From: Alphaproteobacteria bacterium
GTDB taxonomy: Bacteria; Pseudomonadota; Alphaproteobacteria; Sphingomonadales; Kordiimonadaceae
Length of the DNA: 62,170 bases
Direction of reading: 5' to 3'
NCBI GenBank assembly: GCA_006226495.1
Contig: SBGU01000009.1
Location: 1-62,170, forward strand
In this document: positions 34,498 to 43,552 of the stretch, one piece after another
Layout: each line of letters opens with the position of its first letter
Numbering within the stretch: the stretch's first letter is position 1
The notes under the pieces: model-generated
Told to the model about the DNA's origin: nothing
The model's database searches: none
The model's input: only the letters and a program-made list of their open reading frames with translations
Program-made: the position numbers and the translations under genes

Positions 34498-36876
34498 TCA
34501 AGACAATTGTGGCGCCACTTCCCCGGCGCGCCGGGCCATGATCTCGTCAACCGCAATCGGGAAGGCGCCGGGTTCGGCAATTGTCAGTTTGCCCTTGAAG
34601 CCGTTGGCGCCCAGGGCGGCATCGAACAATTGTGCTGCGTCGGTTTTCAGGCCGGGGGACAATGCTTTTTCGCTCCTGAGGGTCAGGTCGAATTGCTGCT
34701 CGCGGATGAAACCGTCCAGTTGCACGGCGCCCAGGATACTGAAACGCACCTCGACCACAAAACGCTGGCCTTTGGCGTTTTCGTCGCCGCCTTCCTTGCC
34801 GCCCGCCCGGTCCCGGTCCGGATGCACCTGCTCGGCATGGCCGAACAACAGGGCCGCCAGGGGCATGTCGGGGTTCCGAAGGTCCAGCGGCAACAGCGCC
34901 GTGCGCCATTCGCCGGGCGTGGCGTCGCCCGCCATGGCCGCCATATGGCGCACATCATGTTTCAGGCTTTCGAACAGGGCCGTGTCCCGGCTTTGCAGGC
35001 TGCGCGCGGCTTCATCGCCGATCCAGCTTTCCGGGCTGCGGCCGGCGGCATTCAGGAAAAACAGCAGGCTGTTGGTCAGCTTCGCACCACCCGCGGCATC
35101 GCGCCCGGCCAGTTGGGCGGCGGCGCCCGGTGCTGCGGTCGCCAGCAGGGTCTGGGTCGCAGCCGCCAGCGCGGGCCAACCGGTGGTGGCGGCAAGGACC
35201 TGTGCCTCGGGCGTTACGGCAGCAGCGGCGGCGGCGGTGGCTTGCACCGGTATCGCAGCGCCGGTCGCCTGCGGCATGGCCGGGTTCGCGGCTTCCGGCA
35301 GTATAATCTGCAGCGGGTCGCCGGGTGTTGGCCGGATGGCATTCGGCAGGGTCAGGCTGATCATGCCGCGTGTGGTCTCCAGCCTCAGGTCGGCCTTGGG
35401 GCCCTCAGGGGTCAGGAAGGCGCGCACCGTATGCACGGCTTTCACCTGTGCGGTGCTGGCATCCGGCGGTACCTGCGCCGGGTCCGGCAGGGCGACCTTC
35501 ACAGCCTGGGCCACGCTGGCGCCCGGTGGGGTCAGCCGCGCGGTAAACAGTTGCGCCGGCGGTTGCGATTTTGCAGCCTCTGCCGCCGTGCCTTCCGTGA
35601 TCCTGACCAGTTCACCCGCAAGCGGCGCCGCCTTCTCGTAGGGCAGGATCAGCGGGCCCTTGCTGGTTTCCACATGCGCTAGCGCGACACCGCCCTGCAG
35701 GGCCGAAAGCGGCAGGTTCAGGACCCGCGCTTCGTCGGGTGCCAATTGTCGCACCTGCAACACTTCCGCAACCTCGCGCGGTGGCACGCGGCTGATGGCG
35801 GCATCGATATGTTGCACCTGTTTGGCTGCCCCCTCGGGGCTGAAAGCCGGGATGGCGGGGCCAAGGCCGGAGGCGACTTCCTTCGGTGCCTGCAGTTCGG
35901 TCAGCGCCGACGGCGGGATCAGGTGCCCGGCGGCGGGCGCCGGGGAGTCGGTCGGAATGGCATTTGCCTGCAGAAGGACGCCGGGCGGTTGTCCCGGCAG
36001 GGCCGCGGCCTGCGGGATGGTGGCCGGCTGCGGCGTGCTGGGGGGCAAGGGCGCAACTTGCGCAGGCGGGGCCGGCGTGCCTGCCGTGGGCGGCACCAGT
36101 GCGGTGGTGGTCCGGTAAAGGCCCTGGCCCGTCACGGGCGCGCGCCCCTGCTGGGCATTGATCAGCGCCGCCAGGTCGCTGCTGCTGGTGCGCGGGGCCA
36201 GCGGGTCATGCACCTGGGCCGATGCCTGAATATCCGCCTGCGTGGTGCCCTTGGCGGCCAGGGGCGGCAGCGGTACCCGCCCGCCCAGGATGGCACTCAA
36301 CGTCTCGGGCGGGGCGTCATGACCCTGGCTCGGCCCTGCAACCCTGCTGTAGGGCACACTGGACGTCGTGGCCGAGGTGGCCGGCGCACTGTAGGCGGAT
36401 TGTTCGGTCGGGGCCTTCGGTTCGCTGCCATGCACGGAAATAACCACCAGCGACAGGCGCACCGGCGGGTCGAACGGCCTGCCGTTGCGGACCAAGAGGT
36501 CGGCGGCAATGGTCTTGCCGGTGTCGACAATCGACAGCACCACATCGTCGCCCGGTTTCAGCCCGGCGTCCGGGCGAAGCGCGAAGGTGGCATTTTCGGT
36601 GACAATGATCGGCCGGCCTTCGGTATCGACCGACTGGACCTGTTTTTTGACCTGATCGCCCACCTGCAAATGGGCCGCGCTGGCGGAAATGGAAACCGCG
36701 GGGTCGCGCACATCGCTGGGCTGTTGGCTTTCACCGCCCCGGGCGCGGGTGTCGGGCTTTTCGCCGCCGCCCTGGGTCGTGGACTGGCCGGGATCGCGCG
36801 ATACCCCTGTGGCCCGGTCGGTGCGGGCAACGGCGGGAATGCCGTTCGGGACCGGTGCACCAGTGATATCGCTCAT
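34498..36876 (-). CDS. Large Ala/Pro-rich FliK-like flagellar protein
   Basis: 792 residues, no close family recognised. Low-complexity Ala/Pro/Gln/Thr stretches separate three beta-type modules: about 50-140 (LQVGDQVKKQVQSVDTEGRP, then LKPGDDVVLSIV), about 360-435, and about 480-540. The C-terminus (about 690-792, VEVRFSILGAVQLDGFIREQ and then FDLTLRSEKALSPGLKTDAA) resembles the FliK_C / hook-length control fold, in which an 'LxLxPxxLGxVxV' pattern is followed by a two-helix bundle. It is the last gene of the flhA-flhF-flhG series. It could be a second hook-length or substrate-switch protein beside the canonical FliK at 49780-51723. No signal peptide. Confidence 0.6.
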   Translation of the reverse strand: MSDITGAPVPNGIPAVARTDRATGVSRDPGQSTTQGGGEKPDTRARGGESQQPSDVRDPAVSISASAAHLQVGDQVKKQVQSVDTEGRPIIVTENATFALRPDAGLKPGDDVVLSIVDTGKTIAADLLVRNGRPFDPPVRLSLVVISVHGSEPKAPTEQSAYSAPATSATTSSVPYSRVAGPSQGHDAPPETLSAILGGRVPLPPLAAKGTTQADIQASAQVHDPLAPRTSSSDLAALINAQQGRAPVTGQGLYRTTTALVPPTAGTPAPPAQVAPLPPSTPQPATIPQAAALPGQPPGVLLQANAIPTDSPAPAAGHLIPPSALTELQAPKEVASGLGPAIPAFSPEGAAKQVQHIDAAISRVPPREVAEVLQVRQLAPDEARVLNLPLSALQGGVALAHVETSKGPLILPYEKAAPLAGELVRITEGTAAEAAKSQPPAQLFTARLTPPGASVAQAVKVALPDPAQVPPDASTAQVKAVHTVRAFLTPEGPKADLRLETTRGMISLTLPNAIRPTPGDPLQIILPEAANPAMPQATGAAIPVQATAAAAAAVTPEAQVLAATTGWPALAAATQTLLATAAPGAAAQLAGRDAAGGAKLTNSLLFFLNAAGRSPESWIGDEAARSLQSRDTALFESLKHDVRHMAAMAGDATPGEWRTALLPLDLRNPDMPLAALLFGHAEQVHPDRDRAGGKEGGDENAKGQRFVVEVRFSILGAVQLDGFIREQQFDLTLRSEKALSPGLKTDAAQLFDAALGANGFKGKLTIAEPGAFPIAVDEIMARRAGEVAPQLS

Positions 36877-36920
36877 TCAGGTTCCCCGAAATCGTTTCGC
36901 CCAGGGAATGAAGCCGCTTT

Positions 36921-37709
36921 TCAGCGCCCGACGAGGGTTGCAGCCAGTGCCCGGACATCCTTTGCCGCTTCGGACTGCGGGTGCCGGGTCAGGATCGGAA
37001 CCTGCGACCGGATGGCATCCACAACCTTGGCGTCGTTCTTGATGATACCGGCAAGGGGCGGTGAAATCTTCAAAAATCCTTCGCAGGCGCGTTTGATCGC
37101 CTCGTAGGCGCGTTCGCCCTCGCGCTTGGTGGCGACATTATTCACCACCACGGCGATGTCGGCGCGCGGGTTGCGCATGATGGTAACCTTGATGAAGGCA
37201 TAGGCGTCGGTGAGCGACGTCGGGTCCGCGGTCATGACCACCAGGATCTTGCCGCGGTGGAACGACAGGGTGGTCACCGCAGGGTCGATACCGGCCGCAA
37301 GGTCCAGGAGCACATGGTCATAGTTTGCCGCGGCATCGATGAGGCTGGAGCGGATACGGCCCAGCATGTCCTTGGTCAGATTGCCAAGCGCGCCGGAACC
37401 CGATTTGCCGGGCAGCACGTCAAAGCCGGTGCCGTCCTGGTCGCGGTAGGGCACAACCACCTGTTCAACCGTCATGTCGCCCGAGATGACCTGCCCGAGG
37501 TCGCGGTCCGGCATGATGCCAAGCTGGATATCCACGTTGGCAAGGCCCAGGTCGCCGTCGAACAGCAGGACCTTGCGGCCCGCGTGCGACAGCGCGTGGG
37601 TCAGGGTGACCGACAGCCAGGTCTTGCCCACGCCGCCCTTGCCGGAAGCGATGGTGATGAGCCGGCGTTCCTGGGCGGACCGGTCCGGGGTCATGGTTGC
37701 GTCTGTCAT
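36921..37709 (-). CDS. flhG: Flagellar number/placement ATPase FlhG (MinD-like)
   Basis: 262 residues, a ParA/MinD-family ATPase. The deviant Walker A is GKGGVGKTW, Walker A' DGDLGLANVD and Walker B LLDLAAGIDP. FlhG (FleN/YlxH) restricts flagellar number together with FlhF. The N-terminal DQAxxLR activation motif that stimulates FlhF GTPase in other FlhG proteins is not visible in the first 20 residues. The start overlaps the flhF stop by four bases (ATGA). Confidence 0.92.
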   Translation of the reverse strand: MTDATMTPDRSAQERRLITIASGKGGVGKTWLSVTLTHALSHAGRKVLLFDGDLGLANVDIQLGIMPDRDLGQVISGDMTVEQVVVPYRDQDGTGFDVLPGKSGSGALGNLTKDMLGRIRSSLIDAAANYDHVLLDLAAGIDPAVTTLSFHRGKILVVMTADPTSLTDAYAFIKVTIMRNPRADIAVVVNNVATKREGERAYEAIKRACEGFLKISPPLAGIIKNDAKVVDAIRSQVPILTRHPQSEAAKDVRALAATLVGR

Positions 37710-38725
37710 CGTCTGTCATCCATGGGTTTGTCGGTTTTCTTGCGGCCGGGCAGGGCGGTCAGCAGGCGCGACAGGCCCATCGGCGTCGCGGTCTCCAGCC
37801 CTTCGGCGATATAGGGGCTGCGGCTGACGGCAGCCAGCGCCAGGTGCCCGGGACGCGCAGCCATGACAATGCCGGCATAGCGGCGCGCGGCATCGAGCCG
37901 GGTGGCAATGAAACGCTGGCAGCCCATGCGGGAAAAGACGCTGGCGATTTCCTGCGCATCCAGCGGGTCAAGGCCCGCCGGCAGCACCAGCACGGGTTCT
38001 GCGTCCACACGCTGGATGAATTTCAGCAGGCCTTCGAGTTCCTGCATGTCGAACGGGTTGGTGCCCGGCGTGTCGATGATCGTGAGGCCGCCTTCCATGG
38101 TCCGGCCACGGATCACCGCTTCCAGTTCACCCGGCGTGTCGGCGGTGCTGACGGTCTGTTTCATCAGTTGGGCAAAATGGTCAAGCTGCTGGATACCCGC
38201 GGCCTTGACCGTGTCGGTCGAGATCAGGTGCACGGGGCGCGCATGCAACAGCGCGTCGGCGGTCAGCTTGGCGGCACAGATGGTCTTGCCGGCACCGGGC
38301 GGGCCCACCAGCATGATGGGCCGGCTGTGGGCGTCGGTGATCGGGCTGAAGCGGATCGCGGTTTCCAGCGCCGCCGAAAAGGCTTCCGACAGGCTGGCGG
38401 CCTCGATGGCGCGGATGGCTTCACTCAGGCGCGCGGCGGTGTCGAACGGCACACCATGATGGCTGAGCACGGCATTCACGTCGGCATTGTCGAATTCCCG
38501 GCTGGGCGGCAGCGGGTGTGAAATCTCGAACGCCAGCGGTGTCTGGTTCGGTTCAGGCGCGCGTTTGGGCGGCGGCGGTGTTGCGCCGGCCTCAAGTGCG
38601 GCGGTGACACGCACGCCAGCCTTGCCTTCCTCGATCTGGATGATGATGGCGTCGGGCCCGAGTTCGTTTCGGACCATATCCATGACTGCCGCCATCGATT
38701 TGGCATGAAAGGTCTTTAAACGCAT
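37706..38725 (-). CDS. flhF: Flagellar GTPase FlhF
   Basis: 339 residues, an SRP-type GTPase. The N-terminal MRLKTFHAKSMAAVMDMVRNELGPDAIII is the FlhF hallmark. G1 reads GPPGAGKTICAAKL, the Asp of G2 is in STDTVKAAGIQQLDHF, G3 is IIDTPGTN, and the G4-like RFIATRLDAARRYAGI replaces TKLDE. FlhF marks the pole where flagella assemble. The G1 and G4 boxes are more divergent than usual, so GTP affinity may be altered. Operon: flhA upstream, flhG downstream. Confidence 0.92.
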   Translation of the reverse strand: MRLKTFHAKSMAAVMDMVRNELGPDAIIIQIEEGKAGVRVTAALEAGATPPPPKRAPEPNQTPLAFEISHPLPPSREFDNADVNAVLSHHGVPFDTAARLSEAIRAIEAASLSEAFSAALETAIRFSPITDAHSRPIMLVGPPGAGKTICAAKLTADALLHARPVHLISTDTVKAAGIQQLDHFAQLMKQTVSTADTPGELEAVIRGRTMEGGLTIIDTPGTNPFDMQELEGLLKFIQRVDAEPVLVLPAGLDPLDAQEIASVFSRMGCQRFIATRLDAARRYAGIVMAARPGHLALAAVSRSPYIAEGLETATPMGLSRLLTALPGRKKTDKPMDDRR

Positions 38726-38769
38726 GGCCCTAGTTCTGCCCCCTTTGAACCGGTTTCATCGTTCGCAAC

Positions 38770-40881
38770 TCATATCTGGCCCAGGGTGCGGATCTTGGCC
38801 TGCGGATGGATTTCATTCTGGCTCATGACCACGGTGGACGGGCGGAAGCGTTCGATGATCGAGCGCACATAAGGCCGTACCAGCGGGCTTGTCAACAGGA
38901 CGGGGCTTTCGCCGCGTTCCGCCTGCTGGTCATAGACCAGCCGCACGCCATTGATGAATTCCTGCAGGCGCGTTGGCGCCATCGCCAACTGCCGGTCTTC
39001 ACCGTGGCCCACGAGGCTTTCGGCAAAAGCCTGTTCCCATTCCTGCGACAGGGTAATAAGCGGCACCAGCCCCTGGTGGTTTGAATTCACCGCACAAAGC
39101 TGGCGCGCGAGGCGCGAACGCACATGTTCGGTGATCGACACGATATTCTGGGTGAAGCCCGTGGCTTCGGCGATGCCTTCGAGGATGGTCGGCAGGTCGC
39201 GCACCGATACCCGTTCGGTCAAGAGCGCCTGCAGCACCCGCTGGATACCGGACACGGTGATCTGGCTGGGCACGATGTCGGACACCAGTTTCTGGTGGTC
39301 GGTCGGCAGGTCGCTGATCAGTTTCTGGGTTTCGGCATAGGACAGCAGTTCGGACATATTGTCCTTGATCACCTCGGTCAGGTGCGTGGTGATAACCGTT
39401 GCTGCATCCACCACCGTATAGCCCCGGAAGCTTGCTTCCTCGCGCGCCGAGCTGTCCACCCAGGTGGCCGGCAGGCCGAAGGCGGGTTCGGTGGTGGCTT
39501 CGCCCGGTATCTGTACCGGGTGGCCTTGCGGGTCCATGACCAGCAGCATGCCGGGGCGGATGTCGCCACGGCCCACTTCGGTTTCCTTGACCCTGAGCAC
39601 ATAGGTATTGGCCGGCAATTGCATATTGTCGAGGATGCGCACCGACGGCATCACGAAACCCATTTCGCCCGCAAGCTGGCGGCGGAGCGCCTTGATCTGG
39701 TCGGTCAGGCGGAAGCCGGCATCGTTGCTGATCAGGGTCAGGAGCCCATAGCCGAGTTCAAGGCGCAACTGGTCGATGGCCAAAGCGGACGAAATCGGTT
39801 CCTCGACCGGGGTGGCCTTCTGTTCGGCGGTTTTCTTTTCCTTGACCGCCATGGCCGCCTGGTCCTGCTTCTTCTTGCTCAGAAGGAATGCGGTATAACC
39901 CAGGGTGCCGCTCATGATCGCAAAGGGGATGAAGGGAATGCCCGGCATCATGCCCATGGCGATCAGGAGGCCGGACGATACACCCAGTGCCCTGGGATAA
40001 CCGCTCAGTTGCCCGAACAGAGCCTGGTCGGTACGGCCCGATACCCCGGCCTTGGTGACCAGGAGACCGGCCGCGGTCGAGACGATCAGCGCCGGGATCT
40101 GCGACACAAGGCCGTCGCCCACCGTCAGGATGGTATAGCGGTCCAGTGCGTCGCCGAAACTGAGGTCGTTGATGACCACGCCGATGATGATACCGCCGAT
40201 CACGTTGATGAAGGTGATCAACAGGCCGGCGATGGCGTCGCCGCGCACGAATTTGGCCGCACCGTCCATCGACCCGAAGAAGGTGCTTTCGTCCTCGAGT
40301 TCCTGCCGGCGGCGGCGGGCTTCGCCCTCGTCGATCAGGCCGGCCGACATGTCGGCGTCGATGGCCATCTGTTTGCCGGGCATGGCGTCCAGGCTGAAAC
40401 GGGCCGCCACTTCGGCGATACGGCCGGAACCCTTGGTGATGACCACGAAGTTCACGATGACCAGAATCGCGAACACGATGATGCCGATCACCACCTGGCC
40501 GCCCATCAGGAACTCGCCAAAAGCCTTGATCACCTGTCCCGCGGCGTCCGTGCCCTTGTGTCCTTCGGACAGAATGAGGCGTGTTGACGCCATGTTCAGG
40601 GATAGCCTGAGCATGGTGGTGATCAGAAGGACGGTCGGGAAACTGCTGAATTGCAGCGGTTTTTCAATGAACAGGCAGGTCATCAGCACCATAACCGACA
40701 GGGTTATGGAACAGGCCAGCATGAAGTCCAGCAGCCAGTTGGGCATGGGCATGATCAGCATCAGCAGGATGCCGACCATGCCAATGGCGAACGCTACGTC
40801 CGAGCTTTTGAGGCCCGCCAGCAGGTTGTTGAGGCCTTGTCCGCCTCCACCTTCCTGATTTCCCGATGCTGTGTCGCTCAT
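38770..40881 (-). CDS. flhA: Flagellar export gate protein FlhA
   Basis: 703 residues, full length. The N-terminal half holds eight membrane helices; the FHIPEP signature region is represented by RLSLNMASTRLILSEGHKG (about 82-100). The cytoplasmic domain (about 360-703) contains VQIPGEATTEPAFGLPA and the C-terminal RSIIERFRPSTVVMS. FlhA forms the nonameric gate of the type III secretion apparatus. It follows flbD. Confidence 0.97.
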   Translation of the reverse strand: MSDTASGNQEGGGGQGLNNLLAGLKSSDVAFAIGMVGILLMLIMPMPNWLLDFMLACSITLSVMVLMTCLFIEKPLQFSSFPTVLLITTMLRLSLNMASTRLILSEGHKGTDAAGQVIKAFGEFLMGGQVVIGIIVFAILVIVNFVVITKGSGRIAEVAARFSLDAMPGKQMAIDADMSAGLIDEGEARRRRQELEDESTFFGSMDGAAKFVRGDAIAGLLITFINVIGGIIIGVVINDLSFGDALDRYTILTVGDGLVSQIPALIVSTAAGLLVTKAGVSGRTDQALFGQLSGYPRALGVSSGLLIAMGMMPGIPFIPFAIMSGTLGYTAFLLSKKKQDQAAMAVKEKKTAEQKATPVEEPISSALAIDQLRLELGYGLLTLISNDAGFRLTDQIKALRRQLAGEMGFVMPSVRILDNMQLPANTYVLRVKETEVGRGDIRPGMLLVMDPQGHPVQIPGEATTEPAFGLPATWVDSSAREEASFRGYTVVDAATVITTHLTEVIKDNMSELLSYAETQKLISDLPTDHQKLVSDIVPSQITVSGIQRVLQALLTERVSVRDLPTILEGIAEATGFTQNIVSITEHVRSRLARQLCAVNSNHQGLVPLITLSQEWEQAFAESLVGHGEDRQLAMAPTRLQEFINGVRLVYDQQAERGESPVLLTSPLVRPYVRSIIERFRPSTVVMSQNEIHPQAKIRTLGQI

Positions 40882-40931
40882 GCTTTTACCCGAAACAGTT
40901 TAAAGGCCCGATACACTCGGGGAAATGCCGG

Positions 40932-42320
40932 TCAGTAGGCGCGGCTGCCGTCGCCCGGCTGCGGCACATTCACACCTTCCGAATGATACTGGTTCAGCTT
41001 GTTCCTGAGCGTGCGGATCGAAATGCCGAGGATATTGGCGGCATGGGTCCGGTTGCCAAGGCAGTGCTTGAGGGTATCGATGATCAGGTCGCGTTCCACT
41101 TCGGCCACGGTCTTGCCGACCAGCGAACCGCCGGCGGCATCGCCGTCTGCGCCCGCGTCGCCATGGTCGGCGCTGCCATTCGACGCCGGTGCCGACGCCG
41201 GCGCAATGCCGGTCAGGTGGCCGCTGCCGTCCGGCAACAGGATGGCACCGATACCGATTTCGTCACCGTGTGCCAGCAGCACCGACCGGTGCATGGTGTT
41301 TTCCAGTTCCCGCACGTTGCCGGGCCAGGTGTGGGCCTTCAGCATGCGCAAGGCATCGTCCGAAATCTTGCGCATGGGCACATGGTTCACTTCGGCATAT
41401 TTCTTGGCAAAATGGTCTGCCAGTGCCTGCACGTCGGCCGGGCGTTCCCTGAGCGGCGGTACCCGCAGGTTCACCACGTTCAGGCGGAAGAAAAGGTCTT
41501 CCCGGAATTCGCCGGCCTTCACCGATTCTTGCAGGTTGCGGTTCGATGTGGCGATAATGCGGATATTAACGTTAACAGGCTTGCTGCCACCCACGCGGTC
41601 GATCTGGCGTTCCTGGATCGCGCGCAGCAGTTTGGCCTGCAACCGCACATCCATCTCGGAAATCTCGTCCAGAAGCAGAGTGCCGCCGTCAGCTTCCTCG
41701 AATTTGCCGATCCGGCGGGCAACCGCGCCGGTGAAGGCGCCTTTTTCATGCCCGAACAGTTCGGATTCCAGAAGGTTTTCCGGGATGGCGGCACAGTTTA
41801 CCGCCACAAAGGGCTTGCCGGCCCTGCGGCTTTTCTGATGGACAAAATGCGCCATCACTTCCTTACCGGTGCCGCTTTCACCCGTGATCAGGATACTGGC
41901 TTCTGACGGGGCCACCTGTTCGGCGAGCGCAGCCACATTCTTCATCACCGGGTCGCGGTAGATGAATTGCTGGCTGTCCTCGGCCACGGCCTCCAGGACG
42001 GCTGCGATCAGCTCGGCGTCCGGGGGCAGGGGGATATATTCCTTGGCGCCGCCACGGATGGCTGCAGCCGCGATCTTGGGGTCGGTGCCGATACCGCACG
42101 CGACCACCGGGATCGAGAAATGCTCGGCCCTCAGGCTCGGGATCAGGCCCGGGATATCCAGGCTGATTTCGACCATAAGCAGGTCGGCGCCGCGGGTCCT
42201 GAGGATGTTGAGCGCGGTATCGATGTCGGGCGCGTGGGTAACCTTCGCGCCGCGTTCCATGGCAATCTGGCTGGCTGCACCCAGTTGCCCGTCGAGTGTG
42301 CCCACAATCAGCAATCGCAT
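40932..42320 (-). CDS. flbD: Sigma-54-dependent flagellar activator FlbD
   Basis: 462 residues. Central AAA+ domain (about 120-355) with Walker A GESGTGKE, the sigma-54 contact loop GAFTGA (in EKGAFTGAVARR) and Walker B GGTLLLDEISEM; C-terminal Fis-type HTH (RTHAANILGISIRTLRNKL). The N-terminal receiver-like domain (about 1-115) starts with MRLLIVGTLDGQLGAAS, typical of FlbD. It lacks the acidic pair and has Glu in place of the phospho-Asp (LLMVEISLD). In Caulobacter FlbD is likewise controlled by FliX rather than by ordinary phosphorylation. It should activate the sigma-54 promoter before fliK. A GGAG site precedes the ATG. Confidence 0.93.
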   Translation of the reverse strand: MRLLIVGTLDGQLGAASQIAMERGAKVTHAPDIDTALNILRTRGADLLMVEISLDIPGLIPSLRAEHFSIPVVACGIGTDPKIAAAAIRGGAKEYIPLPPDAELIAAVLEAVAEDSQQFIYRDPVMKNVAALAEQVAPSEASILITGESGTGKEVMAHFVHQKSRRAGKPFVAVNCAAIPENLLESELFGHEKGAFTGAVARRIGKFEEADGGTLLLDEISEMDVRLQAKLLRAIQERQIDRVGGSKPVNVNIRIIATSNRNLQESVKAGEFREDLFFRLNVVNLRVPPLRERPADVQALADHFAKKYAEVNHVPMRKISDDALRMLKAHTWPGNVRELENTMHRSVLLAHGDEIGIGAILLPDGSGHLTGIAPASAPASNGSADHGDAGADGDAAGGSLVGKTVAEVERDLIIDTLKHCLGNRTHAANILGISIRTLRNKLNQYHSEGVNVPQPGDGSRAY

Positions 42321-42378
42321 GGTTTTTTCTCCGTATTGTCGCGCCGCGTGCTGAGCGGTTCAAAGTCCTGTGCCTGAG

Positions 42379-43143
42379 TCATTTGTAAAAGGTGATCCTT
42401 TTGGCCGGCGGCAGGACCGTATTGAGAAGCATCTCAAGCCTGCGCGGGTTTTCCTGCCGGCGGATCGAAGTGGCGGCCATGGTGTAAAGATTGTTCACCA
42501 GCGCCTCCTCCGTCGTGCAGTGTTCGGTTTTTGCGGCCAGCGGGATGAACACAAGATGCGCCATCACCGCGCCGTAGAAAGTGGTCAACAGCGCCACGGC
42601 CATCGCGGGGCCGATCAGCGCCGGGTTGTCCAGGCTGCCCAGCATGCGCACCAGGCCGATCAGGGTGCCGATCAGGCCCATGGCCGGGGCCACATCGCCC
42701 GCGCGGCGCAGGAAATCGACCGCGCGCATGTGGCGGGACGATGCGGTCGAGGCCTCGCGCCGCATGATCTGTTCGATCTCGTCAGGCTGCGCGCCGTCGG
42801 CCACCAACTGGATGGCCTGTTGCAGGAAGGGTGTATCCTTCAACTTTGGCACCAGCCGCTCCAGCAAAAGCACGTCATTATGCTTGCGCGCCTCGACCGC
42901 GATCTTCATCACCTTGATCGCCTCTTCGCTGGGGTCCCGCTGGCTGTGGCGCAAGAGGGCCCAGATGTTGGCCGGCAGCGAAATCATCTCCTGCAGGCGG
43001 AAGCTGATGGCGGTGACAGCAAAGGTGCCGGCGACCACAATCAGGATACCCTGCAAATTGACAAACGCCCGGGGCGATCCGCCAAGCAGTATGGCGCCCA
43101 CCACCAGAATAAACGCTGTCAGCATGCCGAAGACTGTGCTCAT
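42379..43143 (-). CDS. motA: Flagellar stator protein, MotA/PomA family
   Basis: 254 residues with four membrane helices. Helices 3-4 (DVAPAMGLIGTLIGLVRMLG and AMAVALLTTFYGAVMAHLVF) carry the proton/sodium-channel residues, and the cytoplasmic loop (about 60-140) has the charged segment facing FliG. The sequence is closer to PomA-type than to E. coli MotA by eye (GLIGTLIGLVxML-LDxP). No motB/pomB partner is in the window. It lies between fliN and flbD, an arrangement inside the fliF operon. Ends in ITFYK. Confidence 0.82.
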   Translation of the reverse strand: MSTVFGMLTAFILVVGAILLGGSPRAFVNLQGILIVVAGTFAVTAISFRLQEMISLPANIWALLRHSQRDPSEEAIKVMKIAVEARKHNDVLLLERLVPKLKDTPFLQQAIQLVADGAQPDEIEQIMRREASTASSRHMRAVDFLRRAGDVAPAMGLIGTLIGLVRMLGSLDNPALIGPAMAVALLTTFYGAVMAHLVFIPLAAKTEHCTTEEALVNNLYTMAATSIRRQENPRRLEMLLNTVLPPAKRITFYK

Positions 43144-43173
43144 AGGCGCCTCTATCCCCCCCGGTATCCGGTC

Positions 43174-43527
43174 CTAGTTGTTGCCGCCATCGAGCTTGAT
43201 GATCTCGGTCATCGTGACACCGAGATGGTCTTCGACCAGTACCACTTCACCGCGCGCCACCAGTCGGTTGTTCACATAGATGTCGATGGCTTCACCGACC
43301 TTGCGGTCCAGTTCGATCACGGCGCCGGGCGCCAGTTTCAGAAGCTGGCTGACCTCGAGGGTCGAGCGGCCAAGCACCGCCTGCACCCGCACGGGTACGT
43401 CGAACACCGGCTCCAGCTCCTGGGCGGTGCGGATCTGGCCGTCTTCCTTCTGGGCCAGTTCCGGGGACCGGCCGCTTGTGTCCGACAGGTCCTGGTATCC
43501 GACGTCATTGTCTCTTCCGTTGGCCAT
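43174..43527 (-). CDS. fliN: Flagellar switch protein FliN
   Basis: 117 residues. A disordered 40-residue N-terminus is followed by the SpoA/FliN fold with the conserved VFDVPVRVQAVLGRSTLEVS, LKLAPGAVIELDRKVGEAID and LVARGEVVLVEDHLGVTMTE. FliN forms the C-ring base with FliM (not in this window). Member of the fliF-G-H-N operon. Confidence 0.95.
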   Translation of the reverse strand: MANGRDNDVGYQDLSDTSGRSPELAQKEDGQIRTAQELEPVFDVPVRVQAVLGRSTLEVSQLLKLAPGAVIELDRKVGEAIDIYVNNRLVARGEVVLVEDHLGVTMTEIIKLDGGNN

Positions 43528-43552
43528 TTATGGTTCCTTTTCCCCCTAAGCC

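Noticed and set aside
35746-37107. 453-codon plus-strand frame over the FliK-like gene
   Set aside because: Arg/Gly/Gln-rich antisense product; the minus-strand frame has a good ribosome site and operon position.
39124-40587. 487-codon plus-strand open frame inside flhA
   Set aside because: His/Gln/Gly-rich antisense shadow of a conserved membrane protein.
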